Assembly: GCF_000981225.1 (NCBI RefSeq)
Contig: NZ_LAJC01000022.1
Span: forward strand, 1-64,000
DNA: 64,000 bases
Direction: 5' to 3'
DNA from: Allosalinactinospora lopnorensis
Lineage (GTDB): Bacteria > Actinomycetota > Actinomycetes > Streptosporangiales > Streptosporangiaceae
A model generated the notes under the pieces. It saw only the letters and a program-made list of their open reading frames with translations, was not told the DNA's origin and did not search any database. The position numbers and the translations under genes are program-made. The first letter of the stretch is position 1. Each line of letters begins with the position of its first letter. Of this stretch, positions 7,879 to 17,728 are shown one piece after another.

Positions 7879-10092
7879 TCAGGCGGTCACCGTCTGGTCG
7901 GGGAGGTTCACCGGCTCCGGAACCGTCCCGTCCACGACGAGACCGGTCCACATGTCGCAGACCCGTTCAAGGGCGTAATTCTCGGTGATCTCGGCCTGGG
8001 CGGCCGAGCGCGCGGCGTCGAAGCGCCCCTCGGTCACGGTCGCGTGGATGGCGTCCGCCATCGCGGCGGTGTCCTCGTGCAGCCACCTGCGCGAGTAGAT
8101 CGTGTCGGCTCCCGGCCAGCTGAGCACCGCGGGTACTCCCCCGGAGGCCGCGCATTCGGCCGGTGCCAGATGGAAACTCTCGTCGTCACTGGTGGAGAGC
8201 ATGAAGCCGATGCGGCGCAGCCATGTGGCCACATCGGGGCCGAACGGGTCGAAGACCACACCCTCGGCGAACAGGTCGCTGCGCTGGATCATCCGGTAGG
8301 TGCGCTCGTAGTACTCGCGTTCCTCCGGACGGTTCCAGATCCACCAGTAGTCCCACGGCTGCTTGGACTTGACCGCGAGCGTGTAGCGCGGGTCCCGGCG
8401 GCGCAACTCCGCGAGGACGTCCAGCCCCCGGTCGAGCCGCTTGCGCGAGGGGGCGATCCCGATCATACCCAGGGTGAACTCGGCCCCGGGCAGTTTGGGC
8501 CGCTTCAACTGCTCGACGTCCACCCAGTTGGGCAGCACGATCACCTTGTCGGACGGCCACCCCGCGAGCTCCCGGGTGAGGCCGGCGTAGTACGGGCTGA
8601 CGCAGATGACCGCGTCGACCTTGTCGATGTCCAGCTTGCGCGGCCACTCGGCGTACAGCTCGAACCGGTGCAGCCGCACCACCAGCCGCTGGTCCGGGCG
8701 CTTGTTCTTGGCGTAAAACAGCGCGTTGGGACCGCACCACTCGCAGATGACGACATCGGCCCAGGCCGAGAGTTCCTTGCTGCGGTACTGGTCGTGAGCT
8801 CGGAGCGACTCCCACTCGTCGAGCCGTACCTCCAGACCCGGCAGCGACATCAGGTAGTCGGCCAGCCGGGTGAAGAACTTCAGGTCGTGCCCGGCGATGA
8901 CCACCTTGAGCGGGCGCCGCGTATCGGTCCCCTTGGGGGCGGGCGGGCACGCCGCCTTCAGATGACCGCGCAGCCGCTCGACGGCCTCGTCCAGGGAGAA
9001 CCGGGTCGCCGCGTCCCTGCAGCGCTCGGCGGCCTCGGCGTAGACGTCCGGGTCCGAGGCGAGCGCGATCGTTTCGGTGACGGCATCGAGGTCCCCGCCG
9101 GCATAGAGCGGATAGTCCGCGCCGAGCAGTCGCTCGTGCATCGGTGTCCGGTTGAGCACAACGGGCAGGCCGATCGCGCCCATCTCCAGGACCTTGGTGG
9201 ACAGCTCCAGGCTGGCGTCCATCTCCGGGTCGCGCCACGACAGCCCGATGTCGCAGTCGGCGGAGAGCCGCAGCGCGTCGGCCCGCGGCTGCCCGCCGTG
9301 CCACACTAGGCCGTCCGTGCTCTCCAGGGCCCTGCTCATCCGCTTGGCCCAGTCGGGGGAGTCCCGGTGCACCTTGTCGCCGATCATGTGCAGTTCGGCG
9401 GGCACCCCTCGCCGTTCCAGGGCCGCGGGCAGCTCCGTCATCTCCAGGGTGTTCCAGCGCGGCGCGAACTTGCCCGTGTAGACGAGTTTCAGCGTCTCGT
9501 GCGGTGCGCCTTCGCTCTTCGCGTCGTCGGGGACGACCACCACCGGTGGGAAGAGGACGCTCTTCCCGCAGGCGGCGGGTACCGAGGACTCCAGGAAGCC
9601 CCGCAGTTCCTCGGTCTGGCAGAGCAGGAACCGGGAGGCCACGGCGATGTCGGTGAGCTCGGACACGGCGGTGGAGGTAAGGGCGGCGACATTCTGCGGA
9701 ACGTCGGTGAGGTAGGTCCACAGCCGCCCGGCCAGCACCTCGTTGTGCGCCGCGAGCGACGCCAGGCGCAGGCCGCGCACCACTACGAGGTCGAACCGCT
9801 GCTCACCGTCGAGCCGCGCCATCAACTCGACCGCCTGATCCGGGGTGAGCCCGCGCGGACCGAGGTCGGAGAGGAGTTGCTCCTCGTAGGGCTTGCGCAG
9901 GGTCACTCCGGGAACAGAAGAGAGCGGTGCCACCAACCGATCGGTCTTGACGGACGCCTTGAGCAGCAGGGTGACCTCGCACCCGGCAGCCGCCAGGCCC
10001 TGGGTCATCGACTGCGCCCAGATCGCCGAGCCGTCGATGATGTTGAGGTCGACGTCTCCGTAGACGAGTGCGCGTAGCGGTGGGTTGGTCAC
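7879..10092 (-). CDS. Tandem two-domain GT4-like glycosyltransferase
   Basis: A 737-residue protein made of two GT-B-type units. The first (about residues 1-385) starts LRALVYGDVDLNIIDGSAIW and includes LVYTGKFAPRWNTLEM and LEMGAIGLPVVLNR. The second (about 395-720) starts RPLKVVIAGHDLKFF and includes VICVSPYY, DKVIVLPNWVDVEQL, GMIGIAPSRKRLDR and APAECAASGGVPAV. Two donor-type domains in one chain suggest either two transfers in a row or one catalytic and one binding domain. The start is a GTG with AAAGGA upstream. It lies 30 bases after the end of the repaired 10123-11864 gene, so the two are probably co-transcribed. Confidence 0.85.
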   Translation of the reverse strand: MTNPPLRALVYGDVDLNIIDGSAIWAQSMTQGLAAAGCEVTLLLKASVKTDRLVAPLSSVPGVTLRKPYEEQLLSDLGPRGLTPDQAVELMARLDGEQRFDLVVVRGLRLASLAAHNEVLAGRLWTYLTDVPQNVAALTSTAVSELTDIAVASRFLLCQTEELRGFLESSVPAACGKSVLFPPVVVVPDDAKSEGAPHETLKLVYTGKFAPRWNTLEMTELPAALERRGVPAELHMIGDKVHRDSPDWAKRMSRALESTDGLVWHGGQPRADALRLSADCDIGLSWRDPEMDASLELSTKVLEMGAIGLPVVLNRTPMHERLLGADYPLYAGGDLDAVTETIALASDPDVYAEAAERCRDAATRFSLDEAVERLRGHLKAACPPAPKGTDTRRPLKVVIAGHDLKFFTRLADYLMSLPGLEVRLDEWESLRAHDQYRSKELSAWADVVICEWCGPNALFYAKNKRPDQRLVVRLHRFELYAEWPRKLDIDKVDAVICVSPYYAGLTRELAGWPSDKVIVLPNWVDVEQLKRPKLPGAEFTLGMIGIAPSRKRLDRGLDVLAELRRRDPRYTLAVKSKQPWDYWWIWNRPEEREYYERTYRMIQRSDLFAEGVVFDPFGPDVATWLRRIGFMLSTSDDESFHLAPAECAASGGVPAVLSWPGADTIYSRRWLHEDTAAMADAIHATVTEGRFDAARSAAQAEITENYALERVCDMWTGLVVDGTVPEPVNLPDQTVTA

Positions 10093-10122
10093 GTGTGTCC
10101 TTTCGGATGAACTGCCCGGTTC

Positions 10123-11864
10123 TCAGCCCACGTTCGGGGTGATGCGGGCGTGGTCGGGCGCTGCTTCCTGCCCGGCGTCCTGGGTCGGGCCGAGCGCGAG
10201 GAGCCGCGCGCCGTGCCGGTTCCATACGCCCGGTTGCAGTCCGCGGCGGACCAGCTCGCATCGGGCCAGGTCCGGCCGGATCGCACTGACGAAGACATAG
10301 TCCTGGTCGGCGGCGGCCCAGTCCACCGCATCAGCGGCGGGGGGCGTGGCGCCGCCCCAAGAAGCGACCGCCGGCCCGATCGCATCGGCGCCCGAGCACT
10401 CGGCGGCGCACAGCGCATCCGCGAGGAACGCTTCCCGCGGGGCCGGGTCCACATCGCGGCCCACGGCGAGTCCGCCGCCTCGGCCAGGCGGGCCCACTCG
10501 GCGGGCCCCGGCCCGGGCCCGGGCATGACGCCGGTCACGGTGCGCACCCGCAGCCCGCGCGAACGCAGTCGTTCCACACCGGTGAACTCGGCCGAGCCCT
10601 CCGGCACGACGACCTCGGCCGGCGCGTGCAACTGCCTGAGGACGTCGTCGGCGAAGGCCAGGGACGTCACGTCGTCGGCCGGCAGGGCCAGTAGGGAGAC
10701 CTGCCGGCCGCGCAGCGGCAGCGACGCGCTGCCGGAGCCGGGAGCGAGCTCGACACGGCCGAAGATCTCGGCCAGCCGGGCGGGTGTCGCCTCGGACAGG
10801 AACACCGAGCGAAGGACGAGCCGGAGCTCCTCCGGCGTGAGAGGTCCGGCACCGCGGACTCGTTCCAGTTCCCGCCCGGCCGCGTCCGAGCGCAACGCAT
10901 CAGCGTCGACGGGAACGGCCGAAAGCGCCGTCTCCTCGCCGCCGTCCCGCTCTGTCCTCCCTAAAAGCAGCGCCCGAGCGCCGCAGGCCAGGGCCCGGTC
11001 GGCCAGTCCCGGGTCGTCGACGACGGCGGCGGCGGTCGTACGGAGCAGGCCCGGCAGGTCCTCCCAGCGAGGTTCGGCGCTGCGCAGCCCGTCAAGCGTT
11101 CCGGCCAGCCGTTCGACCGCGGCCCGCCCGGATCTCGCCGCCGGCAGGCGGACGGGCTCCGGGTCGCGTTCCGGCTCGGCGGCGATCGGGTTGAACCGGT
11201 GCAGCGGGACCCCGAGATCACCGTCATGGACGAGGTCGAAGCCGACCGTCCGCAGAGCGGGCGGGGCCGGTGCGTCGCTGATCAGCACCGAGGGCACCCC
11301 GCGCGCCCGCGCGGCCTCGACGACCCAGCGCAGGGCGCGGGTGCGGTCGGACACGGCGGGGTCGCCCACGTGTGCCCAAAGCGTACCCGGCGCGGCGGCG
11401 GAGGCCGTGACGCAGACGACGTCGACATCGACGGATTCGAACACGAGCTGGGCGTCGTGCGGACGCAGGGGGATCACCCGTACGTAGGGCTCGATCGCGG
11501 CACGCGCTTCCGGTGAGAGGATCCCGGCGACCACCAGGCGGTCATCGCGCAGACCAACCGTTCCTGAGAGCAGCCGGGCCTCCTGCCGCTCGGTTTCGTA
11601 GGAGCGCACCGGCTGGCCGGTGCGGCGCCGGCCGTTTCCCTGCTCGGTCCTCCCGCTCTTGCGCCACAACCGGAACAGGTCGCGCGGCAGCCGTACCAGG
11701 CCGCGGCCGGGTCGCTTGGCCGCGTCGGTAAGCGCCCGCCCCACCTGCAGCGACGTCGACCCTTCCAGGGCCGCGAGGCGCGCCTGCGCCTCCTGGAGCT
11801 GGGCCTCCCGTTCGGAGAGCGCCTGGCGCAGCTGTTCGGTCTGGCTCTGTTCACGCCGTTTCAC
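10123..11864 (-). pseudogene. Coiled-coil N-terminal protein of the glycan cluster, frameshifted near its C-terminus
   Basis: Family not firmly recognised. The first 45 residues are a charged coiled coil (SEREAQLQEAQARLAALEGS), then STSLQVGRALTDAAKRPGRG and LPRDLFRLWRKS, a linker pattern often seen at the N-terminus of glycosyltransferases in surface-glycan loci. The body holds VDVVCVTASAAAPGT and WVVEAARARGVPSVLISDA, which look like a Rossmann-type fold. After WAAMW (about 10447) the frame turns into a Ser/Arg/Pro-rich nonsense tail reaching 10089. A second frame then reads DPAPREAFLADALCAA and ends at 10123. One extra G in TGGAC joins them as AAMWDPAPREAF. The repaired protein is about 580 residues. 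Confidence 0.65.
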
Positions 11865-11921
11865 GGAGTCATTCCCGCCTTGAGAGATTGAACGGACGTT
11901 CGGAACGCATGTCGGTCGGTT

Positions 11922-13043
11922 TCAATCGTTGGCCAGGATCGTGGCTATGCGCTCGCCCGCCTGCCCGTCCCAGAGTGGCGGGACGTCGGCGATCGCCGGG
12001 GTACCGAAAGTGTCCCCGACGAGGATCTTGGAGACCAGCCCGGGCAGCTCGGAGTCGGCGGCGAGCCGGTTGGTACCGTGCGTGATGGTCACCGGGCGCT
12101 CGGTGTTCGGGCGCAGGGTCAGGCAGGGCACCAGGAGGATCGTGGTCTCCTCCTGGACGCCGCCGGAGTCGGTTATCACCGCGGTGGAGCCGCGGACGAG
12201 AGTGACGAAGTCCAGGTATCCCAGCGGCTCCAGGAGCCACACTCGGGGGTGGTCACCGAGGCCGGCCGCCGCGAACGCCGCGCGGCCCCGGGGGTGCACC
12301 GGCATCACCACATCGACCTGGTCGGCCACCTCGTGCAGCCGTTCGACGAGGCGGCCGACGGTCTCGGGGTCGTCGACGTTGGCGGGGCGGTGCAGGGTGG
12401 CGGTCACGTACTTCTCGGGCAACTCCAGGCGGCCGCGCAACTCGGCGACGTCGAACCTTTCCAGGTGGCGGAGCAGCGTGTCGATCATCGGGTTGCCGAC
12501 CAGGTGCACGCGGCCCACCGGAACCCCCTCGTCGGCCAGGTGGCCCACCGCTTCCGGGCTCGTGGCGAAGCACAGGCCGGAGAGCTGGTCGGTGACGCGG
12601 CGGTTCACTTCCTCGGGCATCGACCAGTCGAACGACCGCAGCCCGGCCTCGACGTGCGCGACCGGGATGTGCAGCTTGGAGGCGACCAGCGCCGCGGCGA
12701 GGGTGGAGTTCACGTCGCCGTAGACGACCACACGCCCGGGTGAACGGACGATGAACTCCTTCTCCAGCCCGGTCATCAGGGCGGCGGTCTGCTCCGCGTG
12801 CGATCCGGAGCCCACTCCGAGATCGACGTCGGGCTTGGGCAGGCCCAACTCACGGAAGAAGACCGCGGACATGCGGTCGTCGTAGTGCTGACCGGTGTGC
12901 ACCACCGATTGCCGCATACCGCGCCGTTCCAGGGCGTCCACAACGGGGGCGGCCTTCACGAAGTTGGGCCTGGCCCCGACGATGTGCACGGTCTCCTCGG
13001 AGCCGGTCACGTTCTCGGCGGTTTCCTCCGGTGCTGGCGACAT
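11922..13043 (-). CDS. wecB: UDP-N-acetylglucosamine 2-epimerase (non-hydrolysing)
   Basis: A 373-residue protein with the family pattern: IVGARPNFVKAAPVV at the start, VHTGQHYDDRMS, VYGDVNSTLA, VAHVEAGLRSFD, and ITDSGGVQEE near the C-terminus. It interconverts UDP-GlcNAc and UDP-ManNAc. The nearby dehydrogenase at 14938 would oxidise UDP-ManNAc to UDP-ManNAcA, giving a charged sugar for the polymer. The ATG at 13043 is preferred over the GTG at 13046 because AAGGGA lies at good spacing before it. It is divergent from the GT4 gene on the plus strand. Confidence 0.93.
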   Translation of the reverse strand: MSPAPEETAENVTGSEETVHIVGARPNFVKAAPVVDALERRGMRQSVVHTGQHYDDRMSAVFFRELGLPKPDVDLGVGSGSHAEQTAALMTGLEKEFIVRSPGRVVVYGDVNSTLAAALVASKLHIPVAHVEAGLRSFDWSMPEEVNRRVTDQLSGLCFATSPEAVGHLADEGVPVGRVHLVGNPMIDTLLRHLERFDVAELRGRLELPEKYVTATLHRPANVDDPETVGRLVERLHEVADQVDVVMPVHPRGRAAFAAAGLGDHPRVWLLEPLGYLDFVTLVRGSTAVITDSGGVQEETTILLVPCLTLRPNTERPVTITHGTNRLAADSELPGLVSKILVGDTFGTPAIADVPPLWDGQAGERIATILAND

Positions 13044-13131
13044 CACGTTCCCTTACAAACGTCGATCACGACCCGTGCGCGACGCCGCGGCGTCACTTGC
13101 AGGTCACGTATACGTGGTTTCATTTCTGGAC

Positions 13132-14847
13132 GTGCGCAACATCGTGAAAGCGGCATCATTCACCGCGACCCTGACCTGGCGACACCTGCGAACCGAACCC
13201 GCCCGGCTGCCGCTGCTGGCCCTGCGTGCGGCGCCGGGCCCGCTGCGCCGCGGCGTACATCGCGCCGCGCCCCGGCTCGGGCCCCTGCCCACGGCCTACG
13301 CGCTGTGGGACGCGGGGCGCCGCACGCAGGCCGTGGATACGGTTCGCAGCGCCGCTCATGGTGCCTCCCCCCGCTCCCTGGCCCGCCTCTTCGCGTTCGC
13401 CCTGGCCGCCGAAGAGCCCCGGCTCGCGGAGGAACTTCTGGAAAGGCTTCCCGAAGGTCCGCGCCGCGCCGCACCGGAACACCGGCTGGCGCTTATGACG
13501 GGACGCGCTGTGCCGGCGGAAACGACCGACCAGGGGCGCCCCCTCAAGGTAACTCCGAACCGGAGAACGCGACGCGACGCCGCGATGAACGATGGGGAAT
13601 CCGCCGCTGAGAATCCTCGTGTTCTCCACCTGGTGACGAACGCACTGCCGCACACCAACGCCGGTTACACGCAACGGACGCACCGGATCGCGCTCGGCCA
13701 GCGGGAGGCGGGCCTCGACCCGCACGTGGCGACGCGTCCGGGGTACCCGCTGACCAAGGGGATCCCCGACCCCCGCCCCAAGGTAGAGGTCGACGGCGTC
13801 CCCTACCACCGCCTGCTCCCCTGGACAGCGCCCGCGGACTCCGGGCAGGAGGTACGGGCCGGGCTCCGGTACGCGGCCCCGCTGGTCGAACGGCTCCGCC
13901 CCGACATCCTGCACGCGGCCAGCAATCACCAGAACGCGCGGCTGGCGCTGGAGCTGGGCGCCCGTTACGGCCTTCCGGTGGTCTACGAGGTCCGGGGGTT
14001 CCTGGAGGAGTCCTGGCTGTCCCGCGACCCCTCCCGCAGTACCCGCGACGCCTACTATCGCAGCGAACGCGCCCGCGAGACCGCCTGTATGGAGGCGGCC
14101 GACCTCGTGGTGACACTCGGCGAGACGATGCGCGCCGACATCGTGGCGCGCGGGGTGGACGCCGAGAAGGTCCTGGTCGTGCCGAACGCGGTCGACGAGA
14201 GCTTCCTCGAACCGCTGCCGTCCGGGGAGAGCCTCCGCGCCGAACTCGGCATCGGTCCGGACGACTTCGTCGTGGGGACCACAACGAGTTGCTACAGCTA
14301 CGAGGGCCTGGACGTCCTGGTCGACGCGGTCGCCGGACTGCGCCGCCGGGGGGTGCCGGCGCACGCCGTGATCGTGGGCGACGGACCGGAGCTGGGGGCG
14401 CTCCGCGAGCGGGCGGCCGTCGCCGGCCTGGACTCCGCGGCGCACTTCCCCGGGCGTGTCCCCGCGGGCGAGGTCCGGCGCTACCACGCGATCCTCGACG
14501 TCTTCGCGGTGCCGCGGCGCGACGAACGCGTCAGCCGGCTGGTCACCCCGCTGAAGCCGGTGGAGGCGATGGCCGGCGGACTCCCCGTGGTGGCGAGCGA
14601 TCTGGACGCTCTGCGGGAGATCGTGGAACCCGGCATGACCGGTGCGTTAATTCCTCCGGACGACTCGGAGATTCTCGGTGACCATCTCGAAAAGCTGTCT
14701 TACAGTCAGAAAACGCGCGAGGCGTATGGTCGCGCCGGCCGCGAGCGGGTAGGGCTCAACCGCACCTGGCGTGCGGCCGCATATCGCTATATCGGGGCAT
14801 ACGCAGCGCTGACGCGAAAACTGTCCGAACCAGGCCATATGTCGTAA
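13132..14847 (+). CDS. GT4-family glycosyltransferase with an N-terminal helical extension
   Basis: About 571 residues. The GT4 part begins near residue 155 (RVLHLVTNALPHTNAGYTQR) and has VYEVRGFLEESWL, VLVVPNAVDESFL, HAVIVGDGPEL and EAMAGGLPVVASDLDALREIV. The preceding 150 residues (TWRHLRTEPARLPLLALR, then RSLARLFAFALAAEE) keep protein-like codon use and look like a helical, TPR-like extension rather than random sequence, so I place the start at the GTG at 13132. A GTG at 13114 or the ATG at 13585 are alternatives. The partner domain may tether the enzyme to the cluster complex; that is inference. Confidence 0.75.
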   Translation: MRNIVKAASFTATLTWRHLRTEPARLPLLALRAAPGPLRRGVHRAAPRLGPLPTAYALWDAGRRTQAVDTVRSAAHGASPRSLARLFAFALAAEEPRLAEELLERLPEGPRRAAPEHRLALMTGRAVPAETTDQGRPLKVTPNRRTRRDAAMNDGESAAENPRVLHLVTNALPHTNAGYTQRTHRIALGQREAGLDPHVATRPGYPLTKGIPDPRPKVEVDGVPYHRLLPWTAPADSGQEVRAGLRYAAPLVERLRPDILHAASNHQNARLALELGARYGLPVVYEVRGFLEESWLSRDPSRSTRDAYYRSERARETACMEAADLVVTLGETMRADIVARGVDAEKVLVVPNAVDESFLEPLPSGESLRAELGIGPDDFVVGTTTSCYSYEGLDVLVDAVAGLRRRGVPAHAVIVGDGPELGALRERAAVAGLDSAAHFPGRVPAGEVRRYHAILDVFAVPRRDERVSRLVTPLKPVEAMAGGLPVVASDLDALREIVEPGMTGALIPPDDSEILGDHLEKLSYSQKTREAYGRAGRERVGLNRTWRAAAYRYIGAYAALTRKLSEPGHMS

Positions 14848-14937
14848 CCCAGGCCAACTGGGGGGCACCTTCGGGCGTCCTAGTCACTGCGAGGAAGGCC
14901 TCGATTCCGGATCAAGTCGAACGCGAGGGGGTCCCCT

Positions 14938-16260
14938 GTGGACGTCGCTACCTCTACCTCCGATCTGGTCGTCATCGGCCTCGGCTACGTCGGCCTTCCG
15001 CTGGCGCACGAAGCCAACCGGGTCGGGTTGCACGTGACAGGGTTGGACGTCAACCCGCAAGTGGCCGATGGGCTGAACGCGGGGACGTCGCACATTGACG
15101 ATCTAGGCAACGCCGACATCAAGGAAATGCAGGACTCCGGATTCCGGGCCACGACCGATCCGGCCGTCCTGGGCGAAACACAGACGATCGTCATCTGCGT
15201 CCCCACCCCACTGTCAGCGGAGGGCGGACCCGATCTCAGGGCCGTCGCCGCGGCGGCCGAATCGATCGCCGAGCACATGCGGCCCGGAACACTCGTCATC
15301 CTGGAGTCGACCACGTACCCGGGGACGACCGAGGAGGTGGTTCGCCCCCTCCTGGAACGGTCCGGGCTGCTGGCGGGCACCGACTTCCACCTCGCGTTCT
15401 CCCCCGAGCGCATCGACCCCGGCAACCCGTCCTTCGGCGTGGCCAACACCCCGAAGGTCGTCGGCGGTCTGACGGAGCGCTGCGGGGAGCTCGCCGCCAT
15501 GTTCTACGGGAAGTTCGTGCAGAACGTGGTGCAGGCACACGGAACCCGCGAGGCCGAGATGGCCAAGCTTCTGGAGAACACCTACCGGCACGTCAATATC
15601 GCGCTGGTCAACGAGATGGCGATCTTCTGTCAAGAGCTCGGGGTGGACCTCTGGGACGCGATCGCCTGCGCCGCCACCAAGCCTTTCGGGTTCCAGGCGT
15701 TCTACCCGGGTCCGGGGGTCGGCGGGCACTGCATCCCGATCGACCCGAACTACCTGTCGTACAAGGTCAAGACGCTGGGATACCCATTCCGCTTCGTGGA
15801 ACTGGCCCAGGAGATCAACGCGCGCATGCCCGCCTATGTGACACAGCGCGCCCAGGAGCTGCTCAACGACTCCGGGCTCGCGCTGTCGCGGGCCAACGTC
15901 CTGCTGCTCGGTGTCACCTACAAGGCCGGTATCGCCGACCAGCGGGAGTCGCCCGCTCGTCCGGTGGCACGCAAGCTGGCGGCCAAGGGGGCCAAGCTCA
16001 GCTACCACGACCCCTACATCGAGGAGTGGGAGGTGAACGGGGAGAAAGTCCCGCGGGCCGAGAACCTGGAACGGGCCCTCGCCGAAGCCGACCTGACGGT
16101 GCTGCTCACCGACCACCCCGTCTATACACCGGAGTTGCTCACCAAGCAGACCAAGACGCTCCTGGACACACGGGGGGTGCTGCGCCGGCTCAACCCGTCG
16201 CTGGCCGACGGCCGCCGCACGACCACCCCGATCCGCCGCGACGGTCTCCAGGTGCTCTAA
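14938..16260 (+). CDS. wecC: UDP-N-acetyl-D-mannosaminuronate-type dehydrogenase
   Basis: A 440-residue nucleotide-sugar dehydrogenase. It has an N-terminal NAD fold (LVVIGLGYVGLPLAHEA), a conserved STTYPGTTEEV stretch, the catalytic motif PGPGVGGHCIPIDP with Cys265, and a C-terminal UDP-binding domain (LLLGVTYKAGIADQRESPA). The GGHCIPIDP form is the one usual in enzymes acting on UDP-N-acetylhexosamines (WecC/VipA type), whereas UDP-glucose enzymes such as the one at 30983 have GGGCLPKD. With wecB it would make UDP-ManNAcA in two four-electron steps. The start is a GTG with a GAGGGGG ribosome-binding site. Confidence 0.9.
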   Translation: MDVATSTSDLVVIGLGYVGLPLAHEANRVGLHVTGLDVNPQVADGLNAGTSHIDDLGNADIKEMQDSGFRATTDPAVLGETQTIVICVPTPLSAEGGPDLRAVAAAAESIAEHMRPGTLVILESTTYPGTTEEVVRPLLERSGLLAGTDFHLAFSPERIDPGNPSFGVANTPKVVGGLTERCGELAAMFYGKFVQNVVQAHGTREAEMAKLLENTYRHVNIALVNEMAIFCQELGVDLWDAIACAATKPFGFQAFYPGPGVGGHCIPIDPNYLSYKVKTLGYPFRFVELAQEINARMPAYVTQRAQELLNDSGLALSRANVLLLGVTYKAGIADQRESPARPVARKLAAKGAKLSYHDPYIEEWEVNGEKVPRAENLERALAEADLTVLLTDHPVYTPELLTKQTKTLLDTRGVLRRLNPSLADGRRTTTPIRRDGLQVL

Positions 16261-16273
16261 CAGAACCGGCGTT

Positions 16274-16307
16274 CCGCGGGTGGCAGCCACACGCCGGCCA
16301 CCCGCGG
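16274..16307 (+). terminator. Hairpin after the nucleotide-sugar dehydrogenase gene
   Basis: An 11-base perfect inverted repeat (CCGCGGGTGGC and its complement) with a 12-base loop, starting 14 bases after the stop codon. It is a likely factor-independent or pausing terminator for the wecC-type gene. Confidence 0.65.
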
Positions 16308-16448
16308 ATTCATCAGGGCCACAGCTTCCTGTAACCGCGGTTTTCACCTGCTGTTTCCCTTACTCCCTAGCGTGACGGCCAGATCAGTCGCGCGCCGTGC
16401 GGACCGGTACGGCCGGGAGCACGGCGGGAAGAATCAGGTGAGCCCTAT

Positions 16449-17645
16449 ATGCACGCACTCGTGGCCACGGTGGTCCACCACCCCGAGGACGCACGTATCC
16501 TGCATCGGCAGATCCGGGCTCTGCTCGACGCCGGGCACAAGGTCACCTATGTGGCCCCTTTCCGGGCACGCAACGTCACCCCATGGCCCGAGCTGACCGC
16601 GATCGACGTTCCCCGTGCTGCGGGCAAGCGCAGGATGGGGGCGCTGCGCACGGCGCGTGCCATCCTGGCCGAGCACGCTCCCCACGCCGATGTGCTGTTG
16701 TTCCACGACCCGGAACTGCTGCTCGCACTCCCGCGGCGCCGCCCGGTGACCGTGTGGGACGTGCACGAGGACGCGGCCGCGTCGCTGCTCACCAAGCCAT
16801 GGCTCCCCAAGACGCTGCGGCGCCCGCTGGGGCCGGTCGTGCGCGGCTTCGAACGCTCGGCCGAACGCCGGATGCACCTGCTCCTGGCCGAAGAGGGATA
16901 CCGCGAGCGCTTCCGCGCGGAGCATCCGGTCGTGCCGAACACGACCTACGTCCCCGAGCGCCCGTCCCGCTCGCCGGGAACCGACCGCATCGTCTACCTG
17001 GGCCAGCTTTCGGCTGCCCGCGGTGCCGCCGAACTCGTCGAACTCGGACGCCTGCTGCGGCCGCACGGGGTGCGGGTCGAGGTGATCGGCGCCGCCGACG
17101 ACGAGACCCTCCCGATACTGCGCGAGGCGCAGCAGGAGGAGGCGATTCGCTGGTACGGGTTCGTGCCCAACGACCAGGCGCTGCGGATGGTCAGCGGCGC
17201 CATGGCGGGGGTCTGCCTGCTCCAGGACACCCCGAACTACCGGCACTCGCTGCCTACCAAGGTGGTCGAGTACATGGCGCACGGCCTGCCCGTGATCACT
17301 TCGCCCAACCCCGCGGCGGAGGCCCTCGTCGCCGGCCGCCCGGAGGGGCACTGCGGGATGGTGGTCCCGTTCGGCGACCCCGCGGCCGCCGCGGAGGCGG
17401 CGCTGCAGCTACGATCGAGCCCCGCCCTGCGCTCCCGATTCGCCCGCACGGGACACGAGATCGCGCGGGGGTCCTTCCACTGGCCGGCTCAGGCCAAGGT
17501 GTTCGTCCGCCGACTGGAGGAGTGGGCGATGGGCGTTCCCAACGCGGAGCAGGAGGAGGCGCTGCAGCACCGCCTGGTTCCGCGGCAGGGCTCCTCCCCG
17601 CTGAGGAACCCCCAGAGCAGCGGTCTCAGCAGCGGCATCGCGTGA
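16449..17645 (+). CDS. GT4-family glycosyltransferase
   Basis: A 398-residue GT-B enzyme. The N-terminal domain has TVVHHPEDARILHRQIRALL and VLLFHDPELLLALP. The C-terminal domain has IVYLGQLSAARGAAELVELG, WYGFVPNDQAL, and the donor-site region YRHSLPTKVVEYMAHGLPVI. The HHPEDARI N-terminus is usual in GT4 enzymes of capsule and teichuronic-type clusters. Its start is an ATG with only a weak GGTGAG ahead of it. It faces a GT2 gene on the opposite strand. Confidence 0.88.
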   Translation: MHALVATVVHHPEDARILHRQIRALLDAGHKVTYVAPFRARNVTPWPELTAIDVPRAAGKRRMGALRTARAILAEHAPHADVLLFHDPELLLALPRRRPVTVWDVHEDAAASLLTKPWLPKTLRRPLGPVVRGFERSAERRMHLLLAEEGYRERFRAEHPVVPNTTYVPERPSRSPGTDRIVYLGQLSAARGAAELVELGRLLRPHGVRVEVIGAADDETLPILREAQQEEAIRWYGFVPNDQALRMVSGAMAGVCLLQDTPNYRHSLPTKVVEYMAHGLPVITSPNPAAEALVAGRPEGHCGMVVPFGDPAAAAEAALQLRSSPALRSRFARTGHEIARGSFHWPAQAKVFVRRLEEWAMGVPNAEQEEALQHRLVPRQGSSPLRNPQSSGLSSGIA

Positions 17646-17728
17646 CAGCGGCGCCGCCCGCCTCGATCACGGGCACCGCAGCGCGGTCCGGCGCAACCGG
17701 CGGGGGCTCCGGCCGGTGCCGGCGGGGC

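Noticed and set aside
7741-9309. 522-codon plus-strand open frame
   Set aside because: It is antisense to the tandem glycosyltransferase gene, which has clear motifs.
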